A stretch of 31,027 bases of DNA from Pseudomonadota bacterium (GTDB lineage: Bacteria; Desulfobacterota; Syntrophobacteria; Syntrophobacterales; Syntrophobacteraceae), in NCBI GenBank assembly GCA_023416335.1, contig JAEZHY010000190.1, positions 1-31,027 of the forward strand. Direction: 5' to 3'. Below are positions 1 through 8,864 of the stretch, one piece after another. The position numbers and the translations under genes were made by a program. The notes under the pieces were generated by a model. The model saw nothing but the letters and a program-made list of their open reading frames with translations, was not told where the DNA came from and did no database searches. The first letter of the stretch is position 1, and every line of letters begins with the position of its first letter.

Positions 1-3000
1 TCGCGACAGCCTGGAACCGATGTCCGCAGGAAAGACCCCGCCACACTCGGCGACCATCTGGCCTTGAAGCTGTATGATATGCTCGATGAAGCAGGAAGAC
101 TCCTCGTGCTTACCGATACGGTCGCAGACTGGCGGGACCGAACATGCAGGGTGCACTTCAAACGAGAGGAAGAACTCAAGTGGTTTCTCATTTTCTCGCA
201 TACTTTCAAAACCCGTGAAAAGTACATCAGCTCCGGCGCGAACTCGTCCATGGAAGTACACGTCTCCGACTTGCATTATTACCTCAATCGATTTGCGTTT
301 TCAGAACCTCAGCTCAGGAAACTTCTGCGACACCAAAAGCCTGAAGAACTCTCGCTCGAAGAAATTGACGGCCTGCCTTTTCTCAACATACCTCTGGGTC
401 ACTCGCGCGCCAAAGGCAGGGAGAGGGAGTGGAGAAGGATTTTCGAGCCGCTGTTCGAGATCGATCAGCTTGAGAGGAAGCATCCATGCGCAGGTGAGGA
501 ATACTGGAGGGAGCGGATCGAGATCGAGGGAAGACTGCCGGAGAGCCTGCTGGTGATGTCGGCGGCGCGGCGGCGCCCTGCCGTGGAACTTTCCTCCCTT
601 GAAGAAGAAATAAGAGAATCCGGAGTTCAGGGTTCGCCTCTGGCTCTTGCGGCCGAATACAGAAAGAGTTTCAAATTCGTTTTATCCGTATTGAAGGTCC
701 TCAAAAAAATCCGGGATTTTTCGATAGAGCGCCTTACGGAATTGGAGATGCACCGCCTCGCAATACCTTTCCGAATCAGGGCGAAAGGGTTTCGGGCTGT
801 TCTGGAACTGCTCGATCTAATTCCAAAAATCGAGAGGATCGCGGCCACCCTGCATCCGAACCCCGCCGAGGGTCGGGAGGCGTCAATCGTAGACAACCTG
901 GAAAAACTATCCCTGCTGGGCTTTTCGAGGCAGCAACTTCGGGAAATCCTGCTCATTGTGGTCGGTCATACCACAATGAGCAGAATCGTATTCGGGAAAG
1001 TTCCGGCCAAAACCCTGAAATCCGTGACGGACAGAGTGAGAGAGGAAGATCGTCACGAAGTCTTCGACCTGTTGCGCATGTGTCGTCTCATGAGCATTGC
1101 CGAAATAATCGCCTCGCATGGGGATGCATTCATGGGCGAACAGGTTTCCGAACTCTTCAGGGTATACGATGAAGCTATAACGGTTACGACCAATCCGGAA
1201 CTCGACTGGGATAAACTGGAGGACTTGCGGGTAAGCGCGCTGGGAGGAGTGCAGAACAAAGCCGTTCGAGAGATGCTCAAGTTCTTCAACTTATTCGAAT
1301 TCCTGAACAACTGGGCCGAATATCGTGACAGGGGCACTCTCGAAAAAGAGGTCGTCTGCGACTACGATCCCGGTAGGATCGAAAGAATGGAAGACGCCAT
1401 CCAGTTGGCTAAAGTTGCGGAGGAATTCAAGCGGAAATTCCTTGGGGACCATATTTTCGGCCAGACTTATTTCTTCCGGCAATTTCTGGATACGGAGTTC
1501 CATGGTACCGGTCCGGTATTCAGAGAACTGGGCACCCGCGCAGGTTTCATCCTGCTGTGGATCGCCGTTAATTCGTCCGATAAGAACACCATCAATTTCA
1601 ATCCGATTCTAGGAGGCATCCCCGAAAAAGAACATCCGACCCGATTGAAAAAACTGAGAGATGCCCTGTTAAGGTTGCCCGTCGACCGGCTCGACCCCGC
1701 CCTGTTCAAAGAAATCAAGGTAAATTTCAATGAACGCAGGCCCGCTTTCATTTTTGACAGCGGAATCAGGTTGATTCTCGATGGGGAATCCAGGGTGCTG
1801 GATGTTTCGTTTGTGGACGTCCAGGACGGCATCAAGAGGATCGAGAGTCTGCTGCTTCTCTTCGAATCCCGGAAATTGGGCAATATCTCCTTGAAAACGT
1901 TGCGGGAGATGGAAAACCGATTCTCCGAAATCATGAGCTTTTACCAGCATCTGAAACGGGAAGGATGCAGCCAGTGCAGCGTAGCGGAGTCTTCGAACGG
2001 ACTCGAGCAGAAAAGCCGCAAGATTGAGGATATAGCTTCCCGGCTCAGGGCCATTCTTTTGAGGCAGATTCTTGTCCCGGAAGAGGTGCATGACAACATC
2101 GGAGTTTTGCGCGGGCAATGTCCGGAACTCTTGAATTTCATGTTCCCGGAACTTCGCGGCCTTGGTTTTTTGAGCGGCATATCGCCCGAGCCTGAAAGCG
2201 GATCTCTTGAAGACTATGTGATGCGTTGCGTGCAGAAGTATCAGGCTCTCGTAAACCGGGACCGGAACAGTTTTCAGGACCGCAATACGTTTTACCGTCT
2301 GGCCAAACAGGAGTTCGGCCCCCTGGCGGAAGAGGGTGTCGGAGCAACATATCCTCAGTTGGAATGCCTCGAGTTCTTCATCGGCAGGGTCCGCGAAAAC
2401 CCTATGCTCCTGAACGCTCTTACCTTTGCGATCATCTTTCAGGAAATCGGAAAACTGGATATCGCTTCCGATTCGGAGCCGGAAAACTATTGGACTCACG
2501 GCCGGCGTGGCTCCGAAATCCTTCGGAAACTCGGGATACTGAAGAAATACGATCTCGATCCCCAGACTGAGGAAAGAACGATTTTCCTGGTTCAGCATCA
2601 CGGGCTGCTGGGGCATGTATTTCTTGGCGAAGAACCTGTTACGTCGCTCGAGACAATTACCTCTGAAAAAGACTCGCGATTGTTGGACGCTTTTGTGGTT
2701 CATTCGGTTCTTGCATCCGCAGCGGTCAGTGAAGGCGTGATGGTTTCCGATTTCCTGGAACGCTTCATCAAATACAGGGCTATCGGTCTCCAGGTGATCG
2801 AATCCGGGACAACCTGGGAGAGTTTCCTGAGGGAGGTCCTGGAGGAGAAAGGGAAGGCTGTTTTAGACGAATTCCAGTTCGAGGGGGAGCGGGAAGCACT
2901 GTTCCCTGCAGACCGGGAAAACCACTGCGGTATCATCGATAAGGACATCCGAAACGAGAATCTGTGGCAGGGAAGGCAGAGCGCGGCTTTTGAACGGCTG

Positions 3001-4086
3001 CTGAAGCTTACCGGTTCCTTGTGGGTGGATTATGAAGATTTACAGATGTACCTGCGAAAGATCCCCATCAGTTTCATTTATCACAAAAAGAGACTGAAAA
3101 GTGTGGGGCCTGGAACCTTTGAAGAACAGATGCGGAGAGGGGCGGAACTGCTTGATCTGTTATCTTCGCTGAGTTCGGAAGTTCGGTACTACCTGCTTTA
3201 TTGCCTGGATCACCTCGGTGGCGCCATGCGGATCTATGATTTCCAGAAAATTGCAGAACGCTTCGGCTTGAGGGAGAGTCTGAAAATTCTGATTTTCTCC
3301 CTGCAGGCATTCCATCAGATGATCGGGAGTACCGGAAAGAATGGATTGATCAGCTTTTCCGCGCTCGCTCGCGAACTCGGAAGAAAGAACGATCTGCTTA
3401 AAAACATGCTGATGGAGATACCTTTCCCGACAACGTGCTTTGATGGTGAAAGAGTATTTTTCACTCCGGACCGATTCACTCAATTGGGTTTCGAAGGGAA
3501 GGCCGGGGAAAATGCTGAAAGCGTCACGCTGAAGGATACCGTGCACCTCGACTCGATGAGGAACTCACTCGGTTCAGTCTGGGACAACAGGGTGCTGCTT
3601 GAAACATACGAGAGGACCCGCGCTGAAATCCAGCGAAAATCTCCGTTTGGAACGGAAGACTTTCTGGGAGATCTGGAAAAAGCGTTCAGGTCCCAGCAGG
3701 ACCGGATAAGTGAGCGCGTATTGGAGGATGTCCATCAGAAGCTGGCTGCGGTGACGAGTATTTTGGAATTCGAGACCGCTTTGCAGGAAATTGAATCCAT
3801 TGAGTCGGAGTTCAGCTTCAGCGAAAGACAAAGATTCCTCCTCCATGAGATGTCTGAAACCCACCGGTCCAGAATACGCGACACATTTCTGAATGCCGTC
3901 TATGAGGAATTGAATTCCCTGGATTCGAAGGAAGATCTCCTGAAATACTGGGGTGGGATGAAATGCGAATTGTTTCGCTACAGGTCTTATGTGGGCAAAG
4001 AGTACGAGAGATTGATGGCGAAATTTGTAGATGAAAAACTTGAGAAATTGAGTGGGGAAAGCGACGGCGGAAAGCCGGAAGTGTGA
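1..4086 (+). CDS. Very large protein with degenerate HD-like domain (5' end outside window)
   Basis: The frame is open from base 1 with no in-frame stop before the TTG at 64, so the gene very probably begins upstream of the window. At least 1,340 residues follow that TTG. I do not recognise the family as a whole. Counting from the TTG, residues about 780-860 resemble a metal-dependent HD phosphohydrolase fold: FQEIGKLD sits where HDIGK is expected, followed by THGRRGSEIL (H812) and VQHHG (H845, H846). The His-Asp pair itself is replaced by Gln793-Glu794, so catalysis is doubtful. The rest is mostly charged helical sequence, with no membrane segment or signal peptide visible, suggesting a cytoplasmic protein. 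A distant relation to the HD part of GlnD-like proteins or to signalling HD proteins is possible but unproven. It converges on the unknown gene pair that follows. Coding is certain; function is not. Confidence 0.85.
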   Translation, partial: SRQPGTDVRRKDPATLGDHLALKLYDMLDEAGRLLVLTDTVADWRDRTCRVHFKREEELKWFLIFSHTFKTREKYISSGANSSMEVHVSDLHYYLNRFAFSEPQLRKLLRHQKPEELSLEEIDGLPFLNIPLGHSRAKGREREWRRIFEPLFEIDQLERKHPCAGEEYWRERIEIEGRLPESLLVMSAARRRPAVELSSLEEEIRESGVQGSPLALAAEYRKSFKFVLSVLKVLKKIRDFSIERLTELEMHRLAIPFRIRAKGFRAVLELLDLIPKIERIAATLHPNPAEGREASIVDNLEKLSLLGFSRQQLREILLIVVGHTTMSRIVFGKVPAKTLKSVTDRVREEDRHEVFDLLRMCRLMSIAEIIASHGDAFMGEQVSELFRVYDEAITVTTNPELDWDKLEDLRVSALGGVQNKAVREMLKFFNLFEFLNNWAEYRDRGTLEKEVVCDYDPGRIERMEDAIQLAKVAEEFKRKFLGDHIFGQTYFFRQFLDTEFHGTGPVFRELGTRAGFILLWIAVNSSDKNTINFNPILGGIPEKEHPTRLKKLRDALLRLPVDRLDPALFKEIKVNFNERRPAFIFDSGIRLILDGESRVLDVSFVDVQDGIKRIESLLLLFESRKLGNISLKTLREMENRFSEIMSFYQHLKREGCSQCSVAESSNGLEQKSRKIEDIASRLRAILLRQILVPEEVHDNIGVLRGQCPELLNFMFPELRGLGFLSGISPEPESGSLEDYVMRCVQKYQALVNRDRNSFQDRNTFYRLAKQEFGPLAEEGVGATYPQLECLEFFIGRVRENPMLLNALTFAIIFQEIGKLDIASDSEPENYWTHGRRGSEILRKLGILKKYDLDPQTEERTIFLVQHHGLLGHVFLGEEPVTSLETITSEKDSRLLDAFVVHSVLASAAVSEGVMVSDFLERFIKYRAIGLQVIESGTTWESFLREVLEEKGKAVLDEFQFEGEREALFPADRENHCGIIDKDIRNENLWQGRQSAAFERLLKLTGSLWVDYEDLQMYLRKIPISFIYHKKRLKSVGPGTFEEQMRRGAELLDLLSSLSSEVRYYLLYCLDHLGGAMRIYDFQKIAERFGLRESLKILIFSLQAFHQMIGSTGKNGLISFSALARELGRKNDLLKNMLMEIPFPTTCFDGERVFFTPDRFTQLGFEGKAGENAESVTLKDTVHLDSMRNSLGSVWDNRVLLETYERTRAEIQRKSPFGTEDFLGDLEKAFRSQQDRISERVLEDVHQKLAAVTSILEFETALQEIESIESEFSFSERQRFLLHEMSETHRSRIRDTFLNAVYEELNSLDSKEDLLKYWGGMKCELFRYRSYVGKEYERLMAKFVDEKLEKLSGESDGGKPEV

Positions 4087-4119
4087 ATCCAGGCGAAATT
4101 GCGTACAAGTGAACGGGCG

Positions 4120-4241
4120 ACGGGTAGGGTGGGCACAAAGCTTTATCGTGCCCACCATCCGCCCCCTTGGAATAAACCGCGTCGGGATTGCCGAACGGTG
4201 GGCACCCAAAATACCTGCCGACCCTATACGACTGCCGTCCT
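4120..4241. repeat. Dispersed repeat family A, copy 1
   Basis: An intergenic element of about 120 bp between convergent genes. It starts with TAGGGT and a hairpin whose arms GGTGGGCAC (4128-4136) and GTGCCCACC (4148-4156) are perfect 9-bp complements. It ends with a CTGCCGTCCTC-type tail. The same order of blocks recurs at 18022-18163 and, interrupted, at 16433-16645. The hairpin could act as a bidirectional terminator between the two converging genes, although no T-run follows it. Confidence 0.75.
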
Positions 4242-4858
4242 CAATCTGTTTCGATCACTTCGATAGAAATGCCTTTGCCGGGTGGTGGTAAAATCGCATG
4301 GAGATCCTGAAGACCGAGAATGCGGCGCGGTTTTTCAGATTCGATGGAAAGTACGCAGAACCCGGAGACGATCAGGTCGATCTTCTTCGGGGAGCCCTTG
4401 TATTTGAAATGGATGAGATCCTCCGAAACTGAGAAGGAAAGTTCCAGATAGATGGCGTTGCCCCTCTGGGTGGTGAGGAAAGCTTGACCTTCGATCGTGG
4501 GAGGAACCCCCGACGCTTGAAAACTCTCCTGGCCTTCCGCTGCGAGGGGCAGTTGGTCAACCTCGCCGCCCCGGCTTTTTCGGGATGGATATCCCGCCAG
4601 AGACGCTAGAGCTTCATCGAGCGACGGCTTCATATGTAAGCCGAACCTTGCGGCCACATCGGGATAGACGCGGAGAATATTTTCGAAGTCGATCCGCAAA
4701 TCGGCCGGAAGACCCAGCATGACATCATAATAGTTGGACAGAAAGGGTCCGAGGGCGGTCTCGACGGTCTCGGCCGGAACGGTTCCGAGGAGCAGGGCAT
4801 ATTTGAAGCTCCCGTAAAAGAAATCCGGCAAAATCCGAAATGTTTCGTCGTCGTTCAA
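4241..4858 (-). CDS. Hypothetical protein, second gene of an unknown pair
   Basis: A 205-residue protein that I do not recognise. It starts at TTG 4858-4856, with a G-rich GGGGGA stretch about 5 nt upstream that could serve as ribosome binding site; no ATG in frame gives a better start. It has no signal peptide or membrane segment. The N-terminal 80 residues are predicted helical with aromatic residues (DFFYGSFKYALLLG). A low-complexity linker around residues 90-115 leads to a C-terminal part rich in beta-like segments (AIYLELSFSVSEDLIHFKYKG), suggesting two domains. It lies 18 nt after the stop of the 275-residue gene, so the two are probably co-transcribed. Both converge on the giant HD-like gene. 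No function can be assigned. Confidence 0.7.
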   Translation of the reverse strand: MNDDETFRILPDFFYGSFKYALLLGTVPAETVETALGPFLSNYYDVMLGLPADLRIDFENILRVYPDVAARFGLHMKPSLDEALASLAGYPSRKSRGGEVDQLPLAAEGQESFQASGVPPTIEGQAFLTTQRGNAIYLELSFSVSEDLIHFKYKGSPKKIDLIVSGFCVLSIESEKPRRILGLQDLHAILPPPGKGISIEVIETD

Positions 4859-4876
4859 GGTAGTCCCCCGGCCGGC

Positions 4877-5704
4877 TTAACAGAACAGGGCCAGAACCTG
4901 TTCGAATACGCATTTTCTGTGTTCCGCCAGCAGAAGCCGGTTAGCGTGTTCGACCGTGTTTTCCATATTGAACTGACGCCGGAGCTTACAAACGAAGTCG
5001 CGGCGATCCTCTCCCTGGAGCCATCCGAAAAGGGTCGTTTCCCACTTCCCGCTCTCAAACCCCGGCCTCCTCGATTCTTCATTTATAACGCTTCCATCGA
5101 GTACGCGCTCGAGAAGAAGGCGGAACTTTTCTTTCAAATACTCCGATCCTTTTTGGCAGGCCAGTCGATCCGATTTGACTATTTCGATGGTCAGGTAGAC
5201 GAACCAGACAATCGTTTTGTAACGCATCGACCTGTCCTGATCCGGTTGCCCTGTTGTTCGACTGTCGGAAAAGATCTGCAGGAAGGCAATCACGTCCCGC
5301 ATCTCAATTCCCTTCAGTTGCCTGCTAAAAAGGCATCTTACTATAATTTCCATTGCTTCATTGCGATATGGGAGCAAAATTACATCCTGCTCCGTACCGA
5401 GTTGCACTCCGAAACAGTCTTCCAGGACGACCTGCACGGTTTCGGATTCGCGGAAAAGACTGAAGTGACGCCAATCAAGCGGCTCGGCAAGATTTTCGAG
5501 AGCATGTCTTACGATACAGTCCCGAGCTGCGTCGAGGGAATGCGTCTGACTTGGCCCTTTCGGGGGTGGTAGAGTAAGGCGATCGATGAGAATCTGTCTG
5601 TCGCGGGTGAGGATTTGCGCGAGGGGGGCGAAAGGGGGAGTGGTAGACCAGACTCGGATGAGGTTTTCAATCAACTGGTCAATCGAAGCGGTCCACTCAT
5701 GCAT
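4877..5704 (-). CDS. Hypothetical protein, first gene of an unknown pair
   Basis: A 275-residue protein without recognisable family motifs. It is largely helical with many charged residues and no membrane segment or signal peptide. A run of Trp, Phe and Leu (DWRHFSLF around residue 77) and a Lys/Arg-rich C-terminal third (SEYLKEKFRLLLERVLDG) suggest a helical-bundle or adaptor protein. The ATG at 5704 has no Shine-Dalgarno sequence. A TATAAT hexamer lies only 3 nt upstream of it (5708-5713, minus strand), so transcription from there would be nearly leaderless; this may be chance. It is followed after 18 nt by the 205-residue gene. Conservation of the pair elsewhere would be the best clue to its role. 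Confidence 0.65.
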   Translation of the reverse strand: MHEWTASIDQLIENLIRVWSTTPPFAPLAQILTRDRQILIDRLTLPPPKGPSQTHSLDAARDCIVRHALENLAEPLDWRHFSLFRESETVQVVLEDCFGVQLGTEQDVILLPYRNEAMEIIVRCLFSRQLKGIEMRDVIAFLQIFSDSRTTGQPDQDRSMRYKTIVWFVYLTIEIVKSDRLACQKGSEYLKEKFRLLLERVLDGSVINEESRRPGFESGKWETTLFGWLQGEDRRDFVCKLRRQFNMENTVEHANRLLLAEHRKCVFEQVLALFC

Positions 5705-5776
5705 TGGATTATATGACTCTGATTATGCTGAAATCGCGGCCCTCACCATGTATCGTTCCGTGGAAATAAACCGGAA

Positions 5777-7000
5777 TCAGTCCAATGTAAAATAAAATGT
5801 GGCACCCGCGCCGGGAGAAGCCTCGGCCCATATCTTCCCGTCGTGTTTCATGATGATCCGCTGCACCGTTGCGAGACCTATGCCGGTTCCGCTGAATTCG
5901 GAGCTGGAATGGAGTCGGATAAAAGGCTGAAAGAGTTTGGCCGCATCCCTGGCGTCAAATCCCACGCCATTGTCTTTCACGTAATAGACCCTGGCGCCGT
6001 TGTTCTCGTGTAAACCGAATTCGACCTTTGGCGCGGATGTTTTTGAACTGAATTTCCAGGCATTTCCAAGCAGGTTCTCAATGGCAACCCGCACGAGTCC
6101 CGGATCACACGATGCCGAGACTTTCTCTTGAACGGCAAAATCGACAGTGCCGTTTGCCCGGTTTTCGTTCAGTTCCGAAGCAATTTCCGTCACGAGCGAT
6201 GAAAGATCGACCACTTCCCGCTTGAGTTCGGTCCGCGTGGTTCGAGACAAGGCCAGGAGATCGTCGATTATATTGCGCATGCGGCCAACGGCTCCGCGCA
6301 CGCGGTGGATATAGTCCCTGCCGGAATCATCGAGCACCGAAGAATACCTTTCAGCAATCCGGTGGCTGAATCCGTCGATACTGCGCAAGGGGGCGCGCAG
6401 GTCGTGGGAGACGGCAGAGGAGAAAGCTTCCAGTTCGCGATTGGAAGCCTGGAGTTCGGCAGTGCGATCCCGGACCCGTTGCTCGAGATCCGAATAAAGC
6501 TGCACGTTCTCCATGGCGACGGAGGTTGTGTCTGCGAGCGCTTGAAGTATCTTTACCTTTTGCGCGGATGGTTTGTGCTGAACAGCCCAGTAGTTCCCAA
6601 TTGCCCCGATGGGCTGTGCCGTTCGGATAGGAACCATCAAAAGGCTTTTTACGAAGGTAGGGCGGTAAGCATCTGCCGGAATTCGCTCATCCCGGTAAAT
6701 GTCCTCGATAATTGCCGGCCGGCAGTTGAGCATCACCCAACCGCTGATGCAAATCTGCATGGGAAAGCGCAACCCCTTCCAGAGAGGGCTGATTGCATTT
6801 TCTTCGGCGTAGTAGCACATGTCCCCGTCTCTGAGTACGAACGTGGCGCCGTCGGCACCCGTAAGGTCGCGGGCAGCGAGCCTCACTATGGCCATTATCG
6901 ACTGGAGATCGCGAGCCAGGGAAAGTTCCTGGACCACCGTCACGAGCCGTTCCATAGCCCCGCTGTAATCGTATGCCTGGTTTCCATCGATTTTGCTCAC
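5777..7000 (-). CDS. GAF-domain sensor histidine kinase
   Basis: A 407-residue soluble sensor kinase with no transmembrane segment. Residues about 20-165 form a GAF domain that should bind a small ligand or chromophore; the ligand cannot be read from the sequence. A short coiled coil (about 170-192, LEQRVRDRTAELQASNREL) leads to the dimerisation/phosphoacceptor helix with SHDLRAPL, so His199 is the expected autophosphorylation site. The ATPase domain has the N box (ENLLGNAWKF, Asn309 and Asn313), G1 DNGVGFD (343-349) and G2 GTGIGLA (371-377). This resembles bacteriophytochrome-type kinases with a single GAF module. The GTG start overlaps the stop of the receiver-like gene by 4 nt (GTGA), indicating translational coupling. 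No output regulator is encoded nearby, so the target is unknown. Confidence 0.9.
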   Translation of the reverse strand: MSKIDGNQAYDYSGAMERLVTVVQELSLARDLQSIMAIVRLAARDLTGADGATFVLRDGDMCYYAEENAISPLWKGLRFPMQICISGWVMLNCRPAIIEDIYRDERIPADAYRPTFVKSLLMVPIRTAQPIGAIGNYWAVQHKPSAQKVKILQALADTTSVAMENVQLYSDLEQRVRDRTAELQASNRELEAFSSAVSHDLRAPLRSIDGFSHRIAERYSSVLDDSGRDYIHRVRGAVGRMRNIIDDLLALSRTTRTELKREVVDLSSLVTEIASELNENRANGTVDFAVQEKVSASCDPGLVRVAIENLLGNAWKFSSKTSAPKVEFGLHENNGARVYYVKDNGVGFDARDAAKLFQPFIRLHSSSEFSGTGIGLATVQRIIMKHDGKIWAEASPGAGATFYFTLD

Positions 7001-7407
7001 GCCCGGCCCTTCTCTTCCTTTGCGGAGCAGATACTCCGGACCGTTTGTCCCAAACCGCTGATGTTCAGCCTCGGGAAACGGAAAAATGGTTCATCGGGAT
7101 TACTGGAAGGTGTCGGTGTATTCAGAGAGTCGCAGAGCAGCAAAAAGGGAATTCCGGGGCGAATTTCATCTGCGATCTGATGTAGAGAAAGGTCATCGGA
7201 TGCCGAAGTGCCGGTTCCGGATATTTCCGCTCGTTCATCAGCGATGACGAGGTCAAAGGTCCGGGATACGAGGGACGATACATATTCCTGATGAGTTTTG
7301 ACGAGCTTAGCCTCAAACTGCAACCCGGAGGATGCCAGTTCGCTGACAAGACTCTGGGCATCGGCCTCAGTTGTCCAAAGATGTAGAATGTTAATCTTTT
7401 CTTCCAT
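6997..7407 (-). CDS. Degenerate receiver-like protein
   Basis: A 136-residue protein with the layout of a CheY-like receiver: an opening beta strand (KINILHLW), a helix, then FDLVIAD with Asp57 where the phosphoacceptor belongs, and a later hydrophobic strand (IPFLLLC). The acidic pair normally found after the first strand is missing (WTTEAD instead), and the conserved Lys after the fifth strand is not evident, so phosphorylation may be weak or absent. There is no effector domain. I chose ATG 7407; an in-frame TTG at 7419 is also possible, and neither has a good Shine-Dalgarno sequence. It overlaps the downstream histidine kinase gene by 4 nt and probably partners with it. The receiver assignment rests on pattern only. 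Confidence 0.65.
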   Translation of the reverse strand: MEEKINILHLWTTEADAQSLVSELASSGLQFEAKLVKTHQEYVSSLVSRTFDLVIADERAEISGTGTSASDDLSLHQIADEIRPGIPFLLLCDSLNTPTPSSNPDEPFFRFPRLNISGLGQTVRSICSAKEEKGRA

Positions 7408-7579
7408 CTGTATCAACAAGTTGCAGGTATGTGTAATTTAACGTTTTTCGTAGGCGGTTTCGCTATTTTAGGATTGATTCGCAAAAAATCAACAGTTTGT
7501 GAAGAAATATCAGGATTCGCTAAAAGCGGAACGCCCAAGGGACTCATTCTGCGCAGCTTTTCTCCGGAGAGGACAAAAT

Positions 7580-7605
7580 GGCGGGCAGGAGAATTCCTGT
7601 CCGCC
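7580..7605 (-). terminator. Candidate terminator of ald
   Basis: Arms GGCGGGCAGGA (7580-7590) and TCCTGTCCGCC (7595-7605) pair over 11 positions with one G.U, around a GAAT loop. The stem lies 47 nt past the alanine dehydrogenase stop codon. Read on the minus strand it is followed by CATTTTG, a short T-run. On the plus strand it is followed by AACTTTTT, so it may work in both directions. Confidence 0.55.
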
Positions 7606-7652
7606 ACCCGAACTTTTTAGACGCAATTGCAGCAGTTTTCCGGGAACTGACT

Positions 7653-8792
7653 TTACGCTTTGGCGATGTTTTGGGTCAGCAGTTCCCTTGGCGACTTGTA
7701 GAGACTGTTCAGACCGAAAGCCTCGGCAACCGGCTCGAATGTAATCGTACCTTTATACATGTTGAGGCCCTTGAGAAGCGCCGAATCCTCCAGACACGCC
7801 GCTTCGACACCCCGGTTGGCCAACTGCAGACCGTACTTGATGGTGCGGTTGTTCAAAGCGAACGTAGAGGTGCGTGCATAGGCACCGGGCATATTTGCCA
7901 CGCAGTAGTGGACAACTCCGTCGACAATGAAAATAGGATCGACGTGCGTGGTCGGTCGTGACGTTTCGGAACATCCGCCCTGATCGATGGCCACATCCAC
8001 GAACACGGAGCCCCGCTTCATTATCTTCAAGTGCTCGCGCTTTACGAGCTTCGGGGCCTTGGCTCCGGGAATCAGAACGGCTCCGATTACGATGTCGGCC
8101 TCCCGCAGCCCCTTATCCAGAGTGTAGGGGTCGGCAAAGATGGGAGAGACGTTGGGCGGCATGATATTGCCAAGATATTCGAGGGTATCCAGATTGATGT
8201 CCAGCAGGGTGACCCTGGCACCGAGGCCCGCGGCGACCTTGGCTGCATTGCTCCCGACGGTTCCGCCTCCGAGGATCAGTACGTTGGCAGGCGTGACACC
8301 CGGTACGCCTGTGGGAAGAAGGCCTCTTCCGCCGTGCATCTTGGCGCTGTAAAAGGTGGCCATAAGAGGGGCCATTCTTCCGGCCACTTCACTCATCGGC
8401 TTCAGCAACGGGAGGGAACGGTCGGGACATTGAACGGTCTCGTAGGCGAGAGCGATGATCTTCTTTTCGAGACAAACGCGAGTGAGTTCCTCGTCAGCCG
8501 CGAAGTGGAAGTAGGTGTAAATGAGTTGTGCGGGTTGCATGAAGCCGTACTCCGGGGGGAGCGGTTCTTTCACCTTCACGATCATTTCCGCGCTATTCCA
8601 AACCTCTTCAGCGGTAGGGCAGATCCTGGCGCCTGCGGCAATGTACTGGTCATCCAAAATACCGGAGCCGACTCCGGCATCTTTTTCGATGTATACCTGA
8701 TGACCGTTGTCAACATATGTCTTTACCGCGGCGGGAGTCAATCCGACTCGAAACTCCTGGCTTTTGATCTCCTTTGGGCAGCCGATTTTCAT
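7653..8792 (-). CDS. ald: Alanine dehydrogenase
   Basis: A 379-residue NAD-dependent enzyme for the reversible oxidative deamination of L-alanine to pyruvate and ammonia in the cytoplasm. The N-terminus MKIGCPKEIKSQEFRVGLTP is typical. MIVKVKEPLPPEYG holds the substrate-binding Lys, and YTYFHFAAD holds the catalytic His. The Rossmann motif GGGTVGSNAAKVAAGLGA is followed by the acidic LLDIN that selects NAD. The C-terminal part (VVHYCVANMPGAYARTSTFAL) is also characteristic. The frame stays open to 9098, but ATG 8792 matches the family start and has CAGGAGT about 8 nt upstream. It appears to be a single-gene unit divergent from rpsF. In a fermenter or syntroph it would link amino-nitrogen and pyruvate metabolism. 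Confidence 0.95.
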   Translation of the reverse strand: MKIGCPKEIKSQEFRVGLTPAAVKTYVDNGHQVYIEKDAGVGSGILDDQYIAAGARICPTAEEVWNSAEMIVKVKEPLPPEYGFMQPAQLIYTYFHFAADEELTRVCLEKKIIALAYETVQCPDRSLPLLKPMSEVAGRMAPLMATFYSAKMHGGRGLLPTGVPGVTPANVLILGGGTVGSNAAKVAAGLGARVTLLDINLDTLEYLGNIMPPNVSPIFADPYTLDKGLREADIVIGAVLIPGAKAPKLVKREHLKIMKRGSVFVDVAIDQGGCSETSRPTTHVDPIFIVDGVVHYCVANMPGAYARTSTFALNNRTIKYGLQLANRGVEAACLEDSALLKGLNMYKGTITFEPVAEAFGLNSLYKSPRELLTQNIAKA

Positions 8793-8858
8793 GCAATAAG
8801 ACTCCTGAATAAGTTTTGAGCAAGTGGAGGTACAACGTGCCCTCATAAAGGCAACGAA

Positions 8859-8864
8859 ATTATA
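8859..8864 (-). promoter_or_regulatory. Candidate -10 box for ald
   Basis: A perfect TATAAT on the minus strand, 66 nt upstream of the ald start codon. No convincing -35 hexamer lies at 16-18 nt, so the promoter may depend on an activator or the match may be chance. Confidence 0.35.

Noticed and set aside
1669..2703. 344-codon minus-strand open frame inside the giant gene
   Set aside because: Antisense to a frame open for more than 4 kb with normal codon use; its translation shows no family motifs.
6305..7180. 291-codon plus-strand open frame opposite the histidine kinase
   Set aside because: Antisense to clear GAF and HisKA domains.
8031..8819. 262-codon plus-strand open frame opposite ald
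   Set aside because: Antisense shadow of alanine dehydrogenase.
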